From contig JAHQIW010007056.1 in assembly GCA_019055375.1 (NCBI GenBank), positions 124,001 to 188,000 on the forward strand: a stretch of DNA of 64,000 bases, in the 5' to 3' direction. A program made the translations under genes and the position numbers. The notes under the pieces are model-generated. The model made no database searches, was not told where the DNA came from, and worked only from the letters and a program-made list of their open reading frames with translations. The DNA is from Parelaphostrongylus tenuis. Its lineage: Eukaryota > Nematoda > Chromadorea > Rhabditida > Metastrongylidae. Numbering within the stretch: position 1 is the stretch's first letter; each line of letters opens with the position of its first letter. Positions 10,432-22,025 of the stretch are shown here, one piece after another.

Positions 10432-11336
10432 TTAAGTTGGTGCAAAAGTGTTAACGGGTTTTGAAATATTGAAATTTGCCGTTTGATATCGGATTAAATT
10501 TTTTAATTAATGTGGTAATGTTATGTATCATTTGAATGCACATTCCTCGTTCTACGTTTTTGTTGCTAATGACATTTGATTCGTGTCTATTACGAACTTA
10601 TTTTATATCACGGAAAGGATGTTGGCTGCAGCAGAAGTAAATGCGGTCTCAGTGAGTCAACGTTGTCATAAAGTAGCAGAGATAACTTGCAACATTGATA
10701 ACCAATTTAGCTCAAAAAACGCGTTAACGAAGTATAGTTCAGCGGTGGTCCAAGAAGTTCCGTATGAAGACGAGAGTCCTGAAGATGAAGAATGTGGTAG
10801 CCTAGCATGGGAAGTTCACAACGACCAAATGAGAGCACACTGGAGCTGATCCTTTCAAGACTACACGAGATGTCGCAGAAAAACAACGTCAACCATTCTA
10901 AGGTCGTTCGTCATTTGAAGCAAAATGGAAAGGTGAGAAGGGTTGGTGCAAAAGTTTTGCGGTTCACTTCTGGCCAGTCGACAGCCACGCGTCGCAACGA
11001 ACGTTTCAAAGTTGAACGAATTTGGCTACAAAGTTTTACCTCATCCTCCATATTTGCCAAACCTCGGGCCAATCGTCTTCCACTTCTTTGAGCATCTCGA
11101 CAATTTCTTGCAGGGAAAACGCTTTCATAACCAACACGATGCAGAAAATGCTTTCCAAGAGTCTGTCGAGTCCCGAGGCAGCGATTTTTATTCTAGAGGA
11201 GTTGATAAACTTAATTCTCCGTGGTAGATATTCGTTGATTGTAATGGTCCCTCTGATCAATGGAGATGTGTCCGAGCCTAGTTAGATGTATCAGAAATTC
11301 ACGATGTGAAATTGCCATTACTTTTGCATCAACTAA
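10432..11336 (+). mobile_element. mariner element (irritans-like), internally deleted
   Basis: The 5' TIR (TTAAGTTGGTGCAAAAGT) and the reverse complement of the 3' end (TTAGTTGATGCAAAAGTAAT) are mariner TIRs, with a TA immediately before the left end. The element is about 905 bp against roughly 1.3 kb for a full mariner. It carries an eroded transposase. The second helix-turn-helix is readable at about 10890-10940 (NVNHSKVVRHLKQNGKVRR). The text then jumps at about 10945-10975 to the C-terminal catalytic part (KLNEFGYKVLPHPPYLPNL, HFFEHLDNFLQGKRFHNQHD). The central region with the first catalytic aspartate is lost, and the PHPPYSPDL-type aspartate has become Asn (PNL). Several frame changes occur. 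Non-autonomous relic. Confidence 0.9.
10583..11260 (+). pseudogene. mariner transposase pseudogene
   Basis: Three overlapping frames contribute: the N-terminal part at 10583-10849 (EDESPEDEECGSLAWEV corresponds to the linker before the second HTH), the HTH segment at 10807-10940, and the C-terminal segment at 10976-11260 ending in GVDKLNSPW and an eroded IDCNG-type tail. A functional transposase would cut at the TIRs and insert at TA. This one cannot, because the D,D(34)D core is mostly deleted. Confidence 0.85.
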
Positions 11337-13309
11337 ATATGAGAAGGCAACACTGCCCTTTTTTGCTTCCAAAAAACTTGAAAACAATAATGTGAATCTA
11401 AGAAAATTGTAAGTTTTCTTTTCTTCGATTGCGTCGTTTTTGAGTGGAAGACTGTTCCTTCACCGGAATATGGGAGGTAAACGTTATAACTCAAAGAGGA
11501 GATCGATCGTAAAATCTACACTAGCTATCATAGCACATCGTAACGATATTAGGTTTATCTACAACTACCGATAATCCTTCGAAAACTAGAGTCCTCAGAA
11601 ATCTGATGACCTGACGAAAAAAGAGATGGGAATAAAAACCGAATTTTGTTATATGCTGTATAGTTGGACTAGCGTTGCTTTTATATTACCTCAGTGATTA
11701 ATATAAAAGTGCCAACACGATAAAACGATATGAGATCGGAATTTAATGGTGATAGAGGAAAAGAAGGCTTCTTTTTCTTGCTGGAATAAATGTGCAGATT
11801 TCTATGACTTTGCATGAATACTTAATGAAGTCCACTGAACTATAATATGTCTCCCAAAATTAGACATTTGGAACATAAAATAAATCCCATAACTTCACAC
11901 GTGTACTGAAATGAGTGCGTATTGTTGATTAATCCATACAGCTTTCCAAAATGGCCTTTTCAAACATCAGATACTATAGATAGATATGGTAGCTTTGCAG
12001 AAGTGTAACAAAAGTTAAAGAAAAATGATTGTTCACATCCCCAATTTACAAATCGTTGCTGACAATACTGATTACCTTGATAGACCCTAATTACTAAAAA
12101 TACTCAGAATACAAAGAATGAACTGGTGACAATAAGAGGGTACTTGGAGCTTTTCTGAATGGGTAAGGGCGAAAATGGTGTACATCACTAAAAAGTCTCT
12201 ATAATAGTAATTTTGGTAATTCACGAATTCAAAAAATACAACGAACAGATTTCTTTTGCTGAATCAATTTATTCCGCCTCAGACGCCCATCTGAGAAAAA
12301 GAAATTCTGCAAAAAAGCAATATATGCTGTCAAGACTGCCGACAACCCTTGTTTTATAGCGAAATAGACATGGCAACTGTGTGCCTTGAAACTAGCGAGA
12401 TTTTCCACACCTATACTTTTTGGTAATTTAAGTGAGTTTTATTCGAAGTGCGCGATACACCTCTGATAAAATTTTGTGGAAATTATAAGTTTTCAAATAG
12501 GTGCCCAAAAGCCAAAATATTCTCTAACTCCAAAAAACCAATATAAGCCAAAACTGAACTCCATGGCAGTCAACCCTGGTAATTAAGTGGTTTAAAACTT
12601 GGTAAATGCTATCAAATTATAAAGGCATACAAATTGTCAATATCAGTAGCTTGCTGTTTAGAAAAACCCTAGATATATCGACAGTGCCAACATCAGCCAT
12701 CACAGTGAGACATGGAAAGAGTGACTGTACTGAGAAGCAACAGATGAAAAAAAACCACGGATGCAGGCTTACGTCACTTTGCTATGAATCGCACATTGAC
12801 CAGTAACCAACTCAGTGGCAACCATGACCAGATAGCTGTCACATACGACGTTAGCAATGTCACGTCAATCGAGGAATTCGCTTTAACTTTCGTGTGTAAA
12901 AAAAATTGAGAAAAACAAAATGGAAGCAAAAGAGAATCGATTCAAAATAAAACTCGTTTTTTGTATAAAACTTCCCTCTGCAACAAAAATTATTCAAACT
13001 ACACCTACTGAATTAAGTCTTACGACTGAACAGCTAGCAAAAGTGCATAGGAAAACTCAATAGAAGAGAAAACTCGGAAGATTTTGCATAGAATTTTACA
13101 TTTATATTTGCAAAAATCTACTTAGTTCGGAAATGAGGCGAAGAGTTACACCTCAATAAAAAAACGTCATTTCACTACTCTGTTAAAAGTTTTTTTTTAT
13201 CGTTGCAGATACAGTACTTTTCAGATTATTTCTTTGCTTAGTAGATTTTTTTGTAATTGTCTGTTCAGATATGTAAGCTTATGGGTTGCAAAGTCATTCG
13301 CAATGGTCT
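11337..13309. other. No recognised gene or repeat
   Basis: AT-rich. Open frames here lack splice context and similarity to the elements seen elsewhere. Confidence 0.4.
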
Positions 13310-13439
13310 CTATGCTGCTTTTTCTTTTTTTTTTTGAGGAAGGAAAAATAAAACGTCAACACCGACATCGGCTTTCACGTTAGCGAAAGAACAGGTGAAT
13401 TTCCACCGAAACCAATTATGACTATGGGTTCTACGACGT

Positions 13440-13570
13440 TTCCGATATACGCATATATATGCAAACAAATAAATAAATAAGTATGCATATAAATTCATAT
13501 CTATGTACTAATATACACATCCACATGTACATATACGCGTATATATGCATATGAATTTGTATATCCAGGT
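13440..13570. repeat. TA/ATATAC-rich simple sequence
   Basis: Alternating ATATGCATA and ATATACAC simple sequence. Confidence 0.7.
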
Positions 13571-13624
13571 ATGCATTTACAAGTTTTGACATTCGATTTG
13601 ATCATTTGACTTCCTTTTGTTCAA

Positions 13625-14020
13625 AAGTGCACTCGAAAAGTCGATGCTGGGAGTATCATGTAACTTGCAAATGAGAGAAAGAGTCCGAGGCCTGACTCAC
13701 GTCAACGATTGATAATCAACGATGCCGCTCTACATGCCAGACTATCGAATATAAGGTGGGCTGGACACGTAATGCGCTTGAATGACAACTGTCGGACGAG
13801 AGCCGTTACCAATTGGATCCCTCGAGAATTCAAGCGCATCACAAAAGACCACCGGCCAAGATGGTCTGACTTTTTCACATAAAGCCTAGAAGAAAGATAT
13901 GATGCTCAGCGAATCCCTAGAGTGAGGAGGACCCATTGGGCTACTCTTGCACGCCATAGGGGTAATTGGAAGCATCACTAGCGCCCGCTCGAGTCACTCG
14001 AACGGGATTACAAGTGATAC
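13625..14020 (+). pseudogene. RTE-type LINE, C-terminal remnant
   Basis: Conceptual translation gives ALEKSMLGVS, then NIRWAGHVMRLNDNCRTRAV, TNWIPREFKR, DHRPRWSDFFT, SLEERYDAQRIPRVRRTHWA, TLARHRGNWKHH. This is the characteristic C-terminal end of the reverse transcriptase ORF of RTE-clade LINEs common in nematodes. Internal stops (for example after SDFFT) and frame changes make it a pseudogene. It is 5'-truncated, as usual for LINEs, and ends at a TA microsatellite. Confidence 0.85.
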
Positions 14021-14024
14021 AGCT

Positions 14025-14027
<3 letters not shown>

Positions 14028-14066
<39 letters not shown>

Positions 14067-14155
14067 TGCACATACACGTATATATATATGTACGTATATG
14101 TAGATGTGTGTATGTACATGCACATATATATATATATATATATAATATGTATTTG
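14028..14155. repeat. TA microsatellite
   Basis: (TA)n of about 34 bp, then interrupted ATACACGTATATA and a second (AT)n run. Confidence 0.95.
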
Positions 14156-15360
14156 AGAGATTATTTCCAACTTTGTAACAAAATTGGGTAATCTGAAGAA
14201 AAAGTTAAGAAAGAAGTTTTTCTTGCAGAAGAGGATTGAGAATAACCCTGAACAAAACACTTCTTTGAACAACTAAGATTATACGAGATTGTTAAAAGAG
14301 GTTTTTTTTTGGCTGAAGCTTTGGCGCCTTCGCTTTCGCCAGTGATTAGGTGAAACGTTAGTCAAATGAAACTTCTATAAGAACAAAGACTTTAAAAAAG
14401 AAAACTAGGCAAACATTACTTTTGCAAAAGTTTTTATATGCATGAAGGGATTGATTTAAATAAAACACATAACATGAAGAATATGAGAAAAATGTTACTA
14501 TCCAGTAAAACGTTTCATTGTGATACCATGTATTTCTAATTCATTCTCAACAATTTTATATCAACTTCTTGTTCTAATATGACTGAACTGGACAATCGTG
14601 CAAATTCTGCACAGAACTATCGCTGACAACGTTTCGGTCGCGATAAAGAAAGACATTGAATTCAAAAAATTGTCGTACGCCGCAGGTATGGTCTCCTATG
14701 GTTACATCGAGCTAAGGCTTCCACTAAAACCTACGACTAAATTCGTCATTAGAGCTTCATTAATCATTCTTGTAAATCAGTAGTAGCAGCATATATACGC
14801 CTACTCATTTTTATTTGAATATGTGCGCAAAAATTGGCAGCCATCAACACCAACAGCAACATCATTTATATCTTAGAGATCAACGAACGACTCAAAAGTT
14901 TCTCATAAAACGGCAGCTGGAACAGTCATTATCAAATGGAACGAACACTTTCATCATTGAGAGTTCTGGAAGGGTCGTGGCTGTGACCAGATACAGAACG
15001 TTGTGTTTCGGTTTGCCTTGAATGATCATAAGCATCGGCTTATTTTTTAGTTATTTTACTCCTCATATTTGGAATATGGAAGATGGAATATTTAACAAAC
15101 CTTTCAAAATTAAGCAGATAGTTAATAAAAAAATCCGCGATTAATCCAATGTCAAATATTTGAAAAAAATTCGAACTTCATATAGTCATGGAATGGCTTA
15201 TATTCATTAAGAAACTATAAATTAATAGAATAGATTATAAAGCATCCTTCGATTCTACATTCTACAAAACATGCTTCAAGTCCGTGTTCATCTTGAATTG
15301 AAAATCTCAAAAAAGTGGAAATGCAACTCAAGCTATTACAATTTCCCCTAGAAGTTTAAT
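14156..15360. other. No firmly recognised feature
   Basis: 14310-14375 contains CGCC...GGTGAAACGTTAGTC, reminiscent of the PLE tail motif but too weak to call. Open frames at 14598-15021 have no supporting context. Confidence 0.35.
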
Positions 15361-15600
15361 GGGGGCGCCGTGGCCAAGTGGTTGTGACGTTGGTCACAGA
15401 GGGCGTGGAGCCGGGCTCTACCCCCCCCCCCCCCTTCACACTTCTCTCCGGCAGTCAACAACGAAGTCCTATGGAACGCCACATTAGGGCTATCGTCGAG
15501 ATTGCAAGGACACTCACGCAACCAGTATTCTACGCCGTTCAAGAAGCAGACGAAAAACGAATTGAATGCTAGAAGTCTGGGATCCTCACGGTGAAAAAAA
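15361..15600 (+). mobile_element. SINE-B, tRNA-derived, plus copy
   Basis: The tRNA-like head GGCGCCGTGGCCAAGTGG carries an A-box-like segment and a degenerate B box (GAGCCGGGCTCTACC), followed by a 14-nt C-run. The body has TTCTACGCCGTTCAAGAAGC, CTGGGATCC and CACGGTG, matching minus-strand copies at 32540-32830 and 33150-33420. Confidence 0.7.
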
Positions 15601-17496
15601 AAAACACTGTGATGACGGATCGAATAAAGTGCTAAAAAGAGCTTAAAAATAGCAAGAACCGAATATGCATTGAAGAACGCTGTCCAATTGGGCAAAATCA
15701 CGCTTCTTCAGTTGCTTTTGCAATCAACATATGAGTCTCGACATATAAAACTGAAGGAAAAACGTTTTGGTTGAAACCTTGTCAGCAAAGAGTCTGATAG
15801 TTTTCATTTCAATTAATAAAGTTCAGTTTGAGCCGAGATTTATTCGTTTGGAATAGAGGTAGGGATTTTTCGGCTTTATATACGTATTGCAACAAATGTA
15901 TATAGTAACAAATGAATTGAACGCATGAGTCAAAGCGGGATTGAAGTGTTACTTCGTTTCTTATGACAATACTCAAAATGCCACAGAATTTCTAAGGATC
16001 CAAATCCGAAGTTGAAGGTACTGCTAAGGATCAACACAAGAGAACCGAGTTTCAATCCAGAGAACACAATACCCAACCATCACTGGAAGATTTTGATATC
16101 ACAACCACTTCTTTAAAAGTTCAAACGAAAAATGAGAGAGATGGAAAAACTCTCGATGATTATATATGTTTCATAAAGTCGAAAAATCCAAATCGGATGC
16201 TTCAAGAATAGATCGCTTCCCTTCTGCTTAACAATAGAAAATGGCAACATCTACTGACGACGATTGCAATTAGTGACCGACTCTAATAAATTCTCATAGT
16301 TCTCGTAGCACGCCAAATGAGGTTTGACCTAAATGAACGAAAGCACTAGGAAAGCTAATAGAATGAATGAGACAGGAAAGGAAGTATTTAAGAAAACATG
16401 AAAACAATATACACTATAAACTACACTTATCTTTAGATGTTATAATAAAATAATAGGCAAATATCTTAGTGCAAAGTTTGAAGTGAGACAAAAACATAAA
16501 CAATACACATCGTCATTAGAGCAAAGTGGTCCGAGCAAATGGAATCCTACTAACGAGAAAAAGTCGACGATAAGAAATTCTTAAGTGTGGTTCAAATCGT
16601 TTCCTCAAAAACGCACTGACAACATCACAAACCTCAAACTATTTTTTCTCCGGAGAGTAGTTGATAAACTAAAATATAGCTGGATAAGAAAAAAGAAACT
16701 TAGAAAATAACATTATGGCTATTTAAATCTGACATTAAGTGAAGACTATCAGTTCTTGCCGAAAACTTTTGCAGGACAAGTATCAGGAGGGAAAAACACT
16801 TGTGAGATCGGAGAACAATAACTGCTGTTTCGCACACTTTCCTCCATTCACTTCTCACCCACCGATATGTCAAACAAAAAATTTGCTCATAAACTAATGA
16901 TGATAAGGACTGATTAACATCTTAAAAATGCTTTCTAAAAAAAGACCTTTATTTGTAGAGAACTTATGGAATTTCCAAGCTTCAAAAGCGGTCAATCCCA
17001 GCACTTTCGATTATCTCGCGTGGTTATGGGTGATGCTCAAAAATTTCGTGTTCTTTACGAACGTCTTATTTTCGTCAGAAAAAAACATAGCTTAGGCAAA
17101 TAATATTATTGCTGAGCAAAAAAAAGTGTTTGGCCTTATGATTTGTTTGCTATGCATTTGTTTGACTGTTCAAGAAAATTTCAAGCATGTAGAGTATCTT
17201 AGCCAACGCACAAAAAACTTCCCAAATCTCACAGAGGATTAAGTGAGAAGAAAAAGGGGAATGTGAAACGCACAGGAAGGTGACATAGTTCAAAAGACAT
17301 AATTCGAGGTGTGTTTGTGCATATATTTGTATGTATACATGTGCGTATGTATAAGCGCGTATGTGAGATAGAAGGAGAGAGAATCAACATTAGTGAACTG
17401 TTTCAAAAATTCGTTTTCCAATAGTTCACTATACCAATGTGAATAATATTTAACAGGAGATGAATAAAAAGCTGATGCACAGCAGCACAGACTCAC
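15601..17496. other. No recognised feature
   Basis: AT-rich; no exon with convincing splice sites and no element match. Confidence 0.4.
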
Positions 17497-17628
17497 CATA
17501 AGGCAGCTCAAACCGGACGTCTACAAGTACATTATGGCCAGTGGGCTTACTGGTTCCGACAGTTTGACCGTTGCGCGTCTCCAATTCCTGATCAATCTGC
17601 AGCCACTTTGCCATCTCCTGGTGTCGCA
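17497..17628 (-). CDS. Internal coding exon, unrecognised gene
   Basis: On the minus strand an acceptor GTGTGAGTTTAG precedes 132 nt of open, GC-richer sequence, which ends at the donor TTATG|GTGAGTCTG. The exon enters with two bases and leaves with one. It encodes [44 protein letters not shown]. The peptide is well balanced and not repeat-like, and both splice sites are strong, so this is very likely host coding sequence. Neighbouring exons were not found: the nearest downstream acceptor gives a stop at once. I do not recognise the family. Confidence 0.65.
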
Positions 17629-18103
17629 CTAAACTCACACATATGAAAAATTCACAATCTCAGTCAACAATCCAATCTGTTTGGCTATGGTCATAGGTGA
17701 AGAGTCGCATATATAGTTGAATATTATGAATGGTTTATCGACATTAGGGTAATGTGTAGCTCTGCAATTATAGACACTCCGTGACATTCATTGCATGTGG
17801 TCATTGGTTTAGTCCGATGCACTGAGCAAACCAAACCGATCATCTTTCCGAAGATGAAAAATTACTGTGAAAATTGTCAGTAAGGATGAAAACGTTGATA
17901 TGGTACAAATTGTAGGATCCTGTGAGTCATTCTGGGACATTCAAATTCAGTCATCTCCATTATATTCATTGATGCCGGATGTAAAGCGTAATTTCTGAAG
18001 GATGGATAAACGCTGATTGCTTTATCATTCTTGTTCTTTACACTGTCAAGAAGAATTCAGCTAAAAGAAGTTATTCTCAAGACAGATATTGATTAACCTC
18101 GGC
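17629..18103. other. Possible further exon, otherwise unassigned
   Basis: An open minus-strand frame of about 57 codons (including AISVYPSFRNYALHPAS and ECPRMTHRILQFVPYQRFHP) ends near 17883 after a TTCTTGACAG acceptor-like site. No good donor, so not called as an exon. Confidence 0.3.
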
Positions 18104-18515
18104 ATGGTCGGCATAGACTAGTAGGTTTTCTGTTGAGCAGTTCCGAGGTGTTAATAGTAGTATTCATTGGAACTAATAACGCAATACAACAATACAATGT
18201 AGTGGTGCAGCATAAATAAAGCATTAATCGAACTTGCTTACGTTGGGCGAGGCTCGTCTTCGGAGCGTCAAAAGGTCAAGTTGATCCGCAAATCATTCAC
18301 TCAAAAACCTTCTTAAGGTTATGCGGATTTGAGCGGATCAATTTGACCTTCTGAGGCTCTGAAAATGATGAGCCTCGCCAAAACGCAGGCCACTTCAATT
18401 ACTGTATCATTCATGCTGCACTACTACAATGTATTGTTGCATTGCATCACTAATATTTGATAAATACTATTTTTAACACTCCGGAACTGCTCAACAAAAA
18501 AAACTACTGATCAGC
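18104..18515. mobile_element. Penelope-like 3' tails in a head-to-head palindrome
   Basis: The left arm (18104-18300) is the reverse complement of the right arm (about 18325-18515), at lower identity than a recent duplicate. Shared blocks are GCGGATCAA(C/T)TTGACCTT, GAGCCTCGCC, CTACTACAATGTATTGTTG-like and CGGAACTGCTCAACA. The same blocks form the 3' tail of the minus-strand PLE copy at 48371-48630 (AACCTCGGCAT, CCGAGGTGTTA, GGTCAAATTGATTCGCAAA). No coding sequence remains. Confidence 0.75.
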
Positions 18516-19280
18516 TAAAAGAGTTCACATCAGAATTTTGCTACAACAATAGTATCTCAAACTTCTAATTCCATTAATGCTCACAAAAAAGTATATTTGG
18601 TTCAAATGAATTAACTGATGAAAATGGCTATGTTTCATCATTTACAAATTCCAAGGCTGTGCAGCTGCTTTCACAAATTCACATAATTGCACTATCAATG
18701 CAATCCATAGACGTTATTAAGCAGTACATGTACTCAGTTGATAGCATTTCCACGAATTTAATTGTGCTCAAAAAATATTTCTGTAGCTAAAAACATCAGA
18801 TAATCCTTAGGTCAATACAGTAATTATGCAGCAGAACAAAAAGGTAGGATTCAAATTACTCTTTTACAGCCTTCTTGCGACAGATGCTTATGATATCTTT
18901 AGACACTTTCTAGACACTTCTCATGGATGATAGATTTTGAATACCTCCAATGACATCCATTTGTACTTTTCCGTCATCTGTGAGCATTTTCGACCCCTTA
19001 GGAACAACGCGCTTTCTGCTCAGACATAGGGCTTTAGTGGTAAATTGATAGCGTGAATTTCGACTATTTCCTAATGCTCAGCTTCATTTCTGAAAGAGCC
19101 CTTCAAGTGTGCTGCAGCAGTACATTAACCTTCGTTCACACTCGATGCGTTTTTCACTGTACAGGATTCTTTCCTAGACTCTTCGTAATCATTCGATAGT
19201 TTAACTCTCGACAATTTCGATGATGTAACTAGTTTTTGAAACAGACTCTCGAATGAGTTGAAGCCAAAAGAATTTGAGGT
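18516..19280. other. No recognised feature
   Basis: Nothing supported. Confidence 0.4.
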
Positions 19281-19390
19281 TTCGCACTCGGTGCGCAACT
19301 CTTACCAACTAAGCTGTGTGAATCGCTATGTATTGATCGCGCGGTTGATTAATGGTGCAGCGCGATTCACATCTCGCTTGCGATTTCTGC
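19281..19390. repeat. tRNA-like unit(s), degenerate
   Basis: The minus strand has AGCTTAGTTGGTAAGAGTTG, a good tRNA A box and D arm, at about 19295-19315. The plus strand at 19345-19375 has GGTTGATTAATGGTGCAGCG. No complete cloverleaf could be drawn, so this is a tRNA pseudogene or SINE head rather than a tRNA gene. Confidence 0.45.
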
Positions 19391-19944
19391 TAATAAACTT
19401 AGGGTTTTTTCTCCGCTTTGAAAAAACTATGGATAGAATATATGACTCTAATCCTATGAGCTTTCCTCTACACATTCATGCTTTGACTGCTTAGGCTTAG
19501 GAATAGTAGCGGTATATTTGGCAGTATGAGATGAAAACAGAAAGTTTAAGCCCACAGAACGATTGAACTACGATACAAAAAAACCTAAGATTCTCTATGA
19601 AACGGTGAAAAAATCGTCAAATGTGTCACAGAAATACGCGAGAAAAGGCGCCGAGTGTGAAACATAATTCTGTTTTCACTTTACAGCGCACTAAAGAGGC
19701 ATTTTCACGTAAAAATGAAGCCTTGAAATTTTCGAGATTTAAACAATCGAATAACTATTGAAACTTTGAAAAGTAGAAAAAGCACTAACTGGAAAAATCT
19801 CATACCAAACTGCACAAAGCAACGATTTGTTCATTCATCTTCAAAAATCAAGTCAACCTGAATTATATTACACAACATTCACCAATCACTATCGTTCTAT
19901 TAAGATTACAAACAATGTGTCAAAGTGAAAAAATAATGATAATA
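19391..19944. other. No recognised feature
   Basis: Nothing supported. Confidence 0.35.
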
Positions 19945-21436
19945 TTAGGTCGTTCCATAAGTTCTGGAACTAGCGCAATGAACACTAAATTTGGTTCTTT
20001 TTTCTTAGATGGCGACAAATGCATAATCGAACCCATTTGCTGAAAAAGATGTTTCATAGGAGCGTTAGAATTTATTGAAAAACCTAAATCTCTGACTAGA
20101 GCCGCATGCCCCAGGGCCTTCAAAATACTCTTTCATAACGTTGTAAAATCCAAAATAAAATTGAGTTTTACACCCGCCGCGTGCTTTCATTTTTATCACG
20201 CGTATCGCGTGCAATTCGCTGGAAGCACGAAAAGCATATGAACGTGTAGAGAAAATTCCGTAGTATCTGAGTCAGTCGTTTTATCTAGAGTTTCTCACAA
20301 AGCGGGAAAAAATGCCCAACTGAATAACAAGTTGCATCACGTATCTGACACTAGGCCATCTATCGCTCCGCCCTTCCCTCCAACCAACGCGTAGATTAGC
20401 AGGTAAACAAGCCCACCAATTATGTGAGATTCGACTTTATTCTCCCTGCTACCTCGCAATGAAACGGTCTTTTCAAGAAAATAAGCACGGCTTTGGAATC
20501 TCTGACACTTATACTGTCGAATGATTGCTATTTTTTGAAAAAAGACCTCTGTCCAGCGAGATTTAGAGCTCAAATCTTTGCTTTCTCCCACAGCACTGTC
20601 AAGAGAGTTTTTTCAATAAACAAACACATTTTTGAGTTTTTAAAGACTTATGATCTTGAAAGGATACTAGCAGTCTGAAGAAGGAGCTTAGTCTAGCCAA
20701 ACATAAGCGAGATAAGAAAAAAACTCGTGGTCGTGTGAAACATAGTACTATTTCGTATTTTACAGCGTCATAGGAGGGTGTTTTGAAAAAACGGTCACGT
20801 ACGGCTTTAGGCAGAGATCTAAGTTTGCGAATGGTTATTAACACTTCTAAGGAAAATTCTTGTTCACCGAATGAGGTCGAATATTCATTTGTCGCCGTTT
20901 AGCAGAAAAGTACACCACATTTATTAACCAGAAGTTTGGAAATGCGTGATTTTTGGTACCGTTCAATTGCGCATTTTCTTGCAAATAATTTCGTATACAA
21001 ATTGCCTATACTGAACAGACTCGCTTACCACTCAAGCACAGATGGCGAGTAGGAGCAAATGCTAGTGAAATGGCGTTCAAGAATGTTGGAGCTTAGAACG
21101 ATGAAAAGGTTGCAGAAAGGACAGTTAGAAAGTACTTCACGAAGGTCTGAGTTGGAAAAATAGTCTGGAGGATTATCCGCTCTCGGGCCGTCCAAAAGAA
21201 GCTCCATTGATCGTACGCGGCGCTTCACCAGCATTTTCATTCGTTCGTGCATGAGTAGCAAGCGAATTTGTTCCCAAAAACACCTCCAATTTAAAGCAAG
21301 TATGAGTAAGTTGTATACCAAAATGCTCGCAGGAGAATACGTAATTGAACGATCCCAAAACATGCAATTTCAACTACTCCTCGTTATTGAATTTGCTGTT
21401 TATTGCTCTAGTATCAGAAATTATGGAATGACCTAA
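19945..21436. mobile_element. mariner-derived element with a foldback element inserted in it
   Basis: Left TIR TTAGGTCGTTCCATAAGTTC follows a TA. The right end is its inverse (TTATGGAATGACCTAA). The interior 20930-21436 aligns with the intact relative at 27980-28573. It retains a shred of mariner transposase linker (LEDYPLSGRPKEAP, about 21165-21205). The stretch 19977-20925 is a separate foldback element, which explains the 1.49 kb length against 594 bp for the relative. Confidence 0.75.
19977..20925. mobile_element. Foldback (long-TIR) element, copy 2
   Basis: Arms: left GATGGCGACAAATGCATAAT... to about 20160; right about 20740-20910, the reverse complement, ending ATTCATTTGTCGCCGTTTAG. 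The internal sequence (CTGCTAC...CGCAATGAAACGGTCTTTTC, then ATCGAATGATT-like blocks) is shared with copies at 25744-26873 and 57045-57968. No transposase. Confidence 0.75.
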
Positions 21437-21965
21437 CGTTAGATTCTCAGAAATCGATGACTATACATAGCAAATTACATACTGTTCTGTTATTTCAAAC
21501 GTTTTTCGTTGGTTATATCTATGTCAACATTGTTACTAATTGTTATTTGGACACAAATAACAGATCTGCTAGAATGACTTAATGTTGCCATCCCAAAATT
21601 AGGAGTTTATAATAATGTGTTATGACATCTTGTGCATAATTGCTAAGTTCCTGAATAACCCCGCACCCTCATTGTGAGGCATTTTACATCTTATTTTGTA
21701 TTGTTCACTGGTAATAGTTTACTGTAACAAACACAAAAAAGGACCCGAACCTATTAGATTATAAAGTCCTGTAGACGGAACATTTAGCGACAGTAAACCG
21801 CCTCAGATCCATATGCGTCGATGATTTTAAAAGTCCTAATAGAACTATTTGAAGAAGTTAGGGAAGAAAAACTATGCACAAGCGGTAAATCACCAGTCAA
21901 GTGAAAATTGTACTGAGGCCAGCATAACTTGTAGTGTAGGTGAACCATTCCATTCCAGTACTTAC
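21437..21965. other. No recognised feature
   Basis: Nothing supported. Confidence 0.35.
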
Positions 21966-22025
21966 GTGATCGTCGAAATAAAAATAAGTAAACCTTCCCT
22001 CACTTGACTTTTAGTGTTGACTCTG
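21966..22025 (-). CDS. Weak candidate exon
   Basis: Minus strand: acceptor GTGTTCTTAG, 60 nt open (RVNTKSQVREGLLIFISTI), strong donor GTAAGTACTGG. Short, so chance is a real alternative. Confidence 0.25.

Noticed and set aside
13947..14272. Open frames of 69-92 codons over TA repeats
   Set aside because: Their translations are Tyr/Ile/His-rich artefacts of microsatellite sequence. The same applies to frames at 6750-6959, 32229-32600, 33387-34025 and 53138-53469.
15420..15434. Poly-C run as a regulatory quadruplex
   Set aside because: A single uninterrupted 14-nt homopolymer inside a SINE is more simply slippage; no G-tract spacing pattern.
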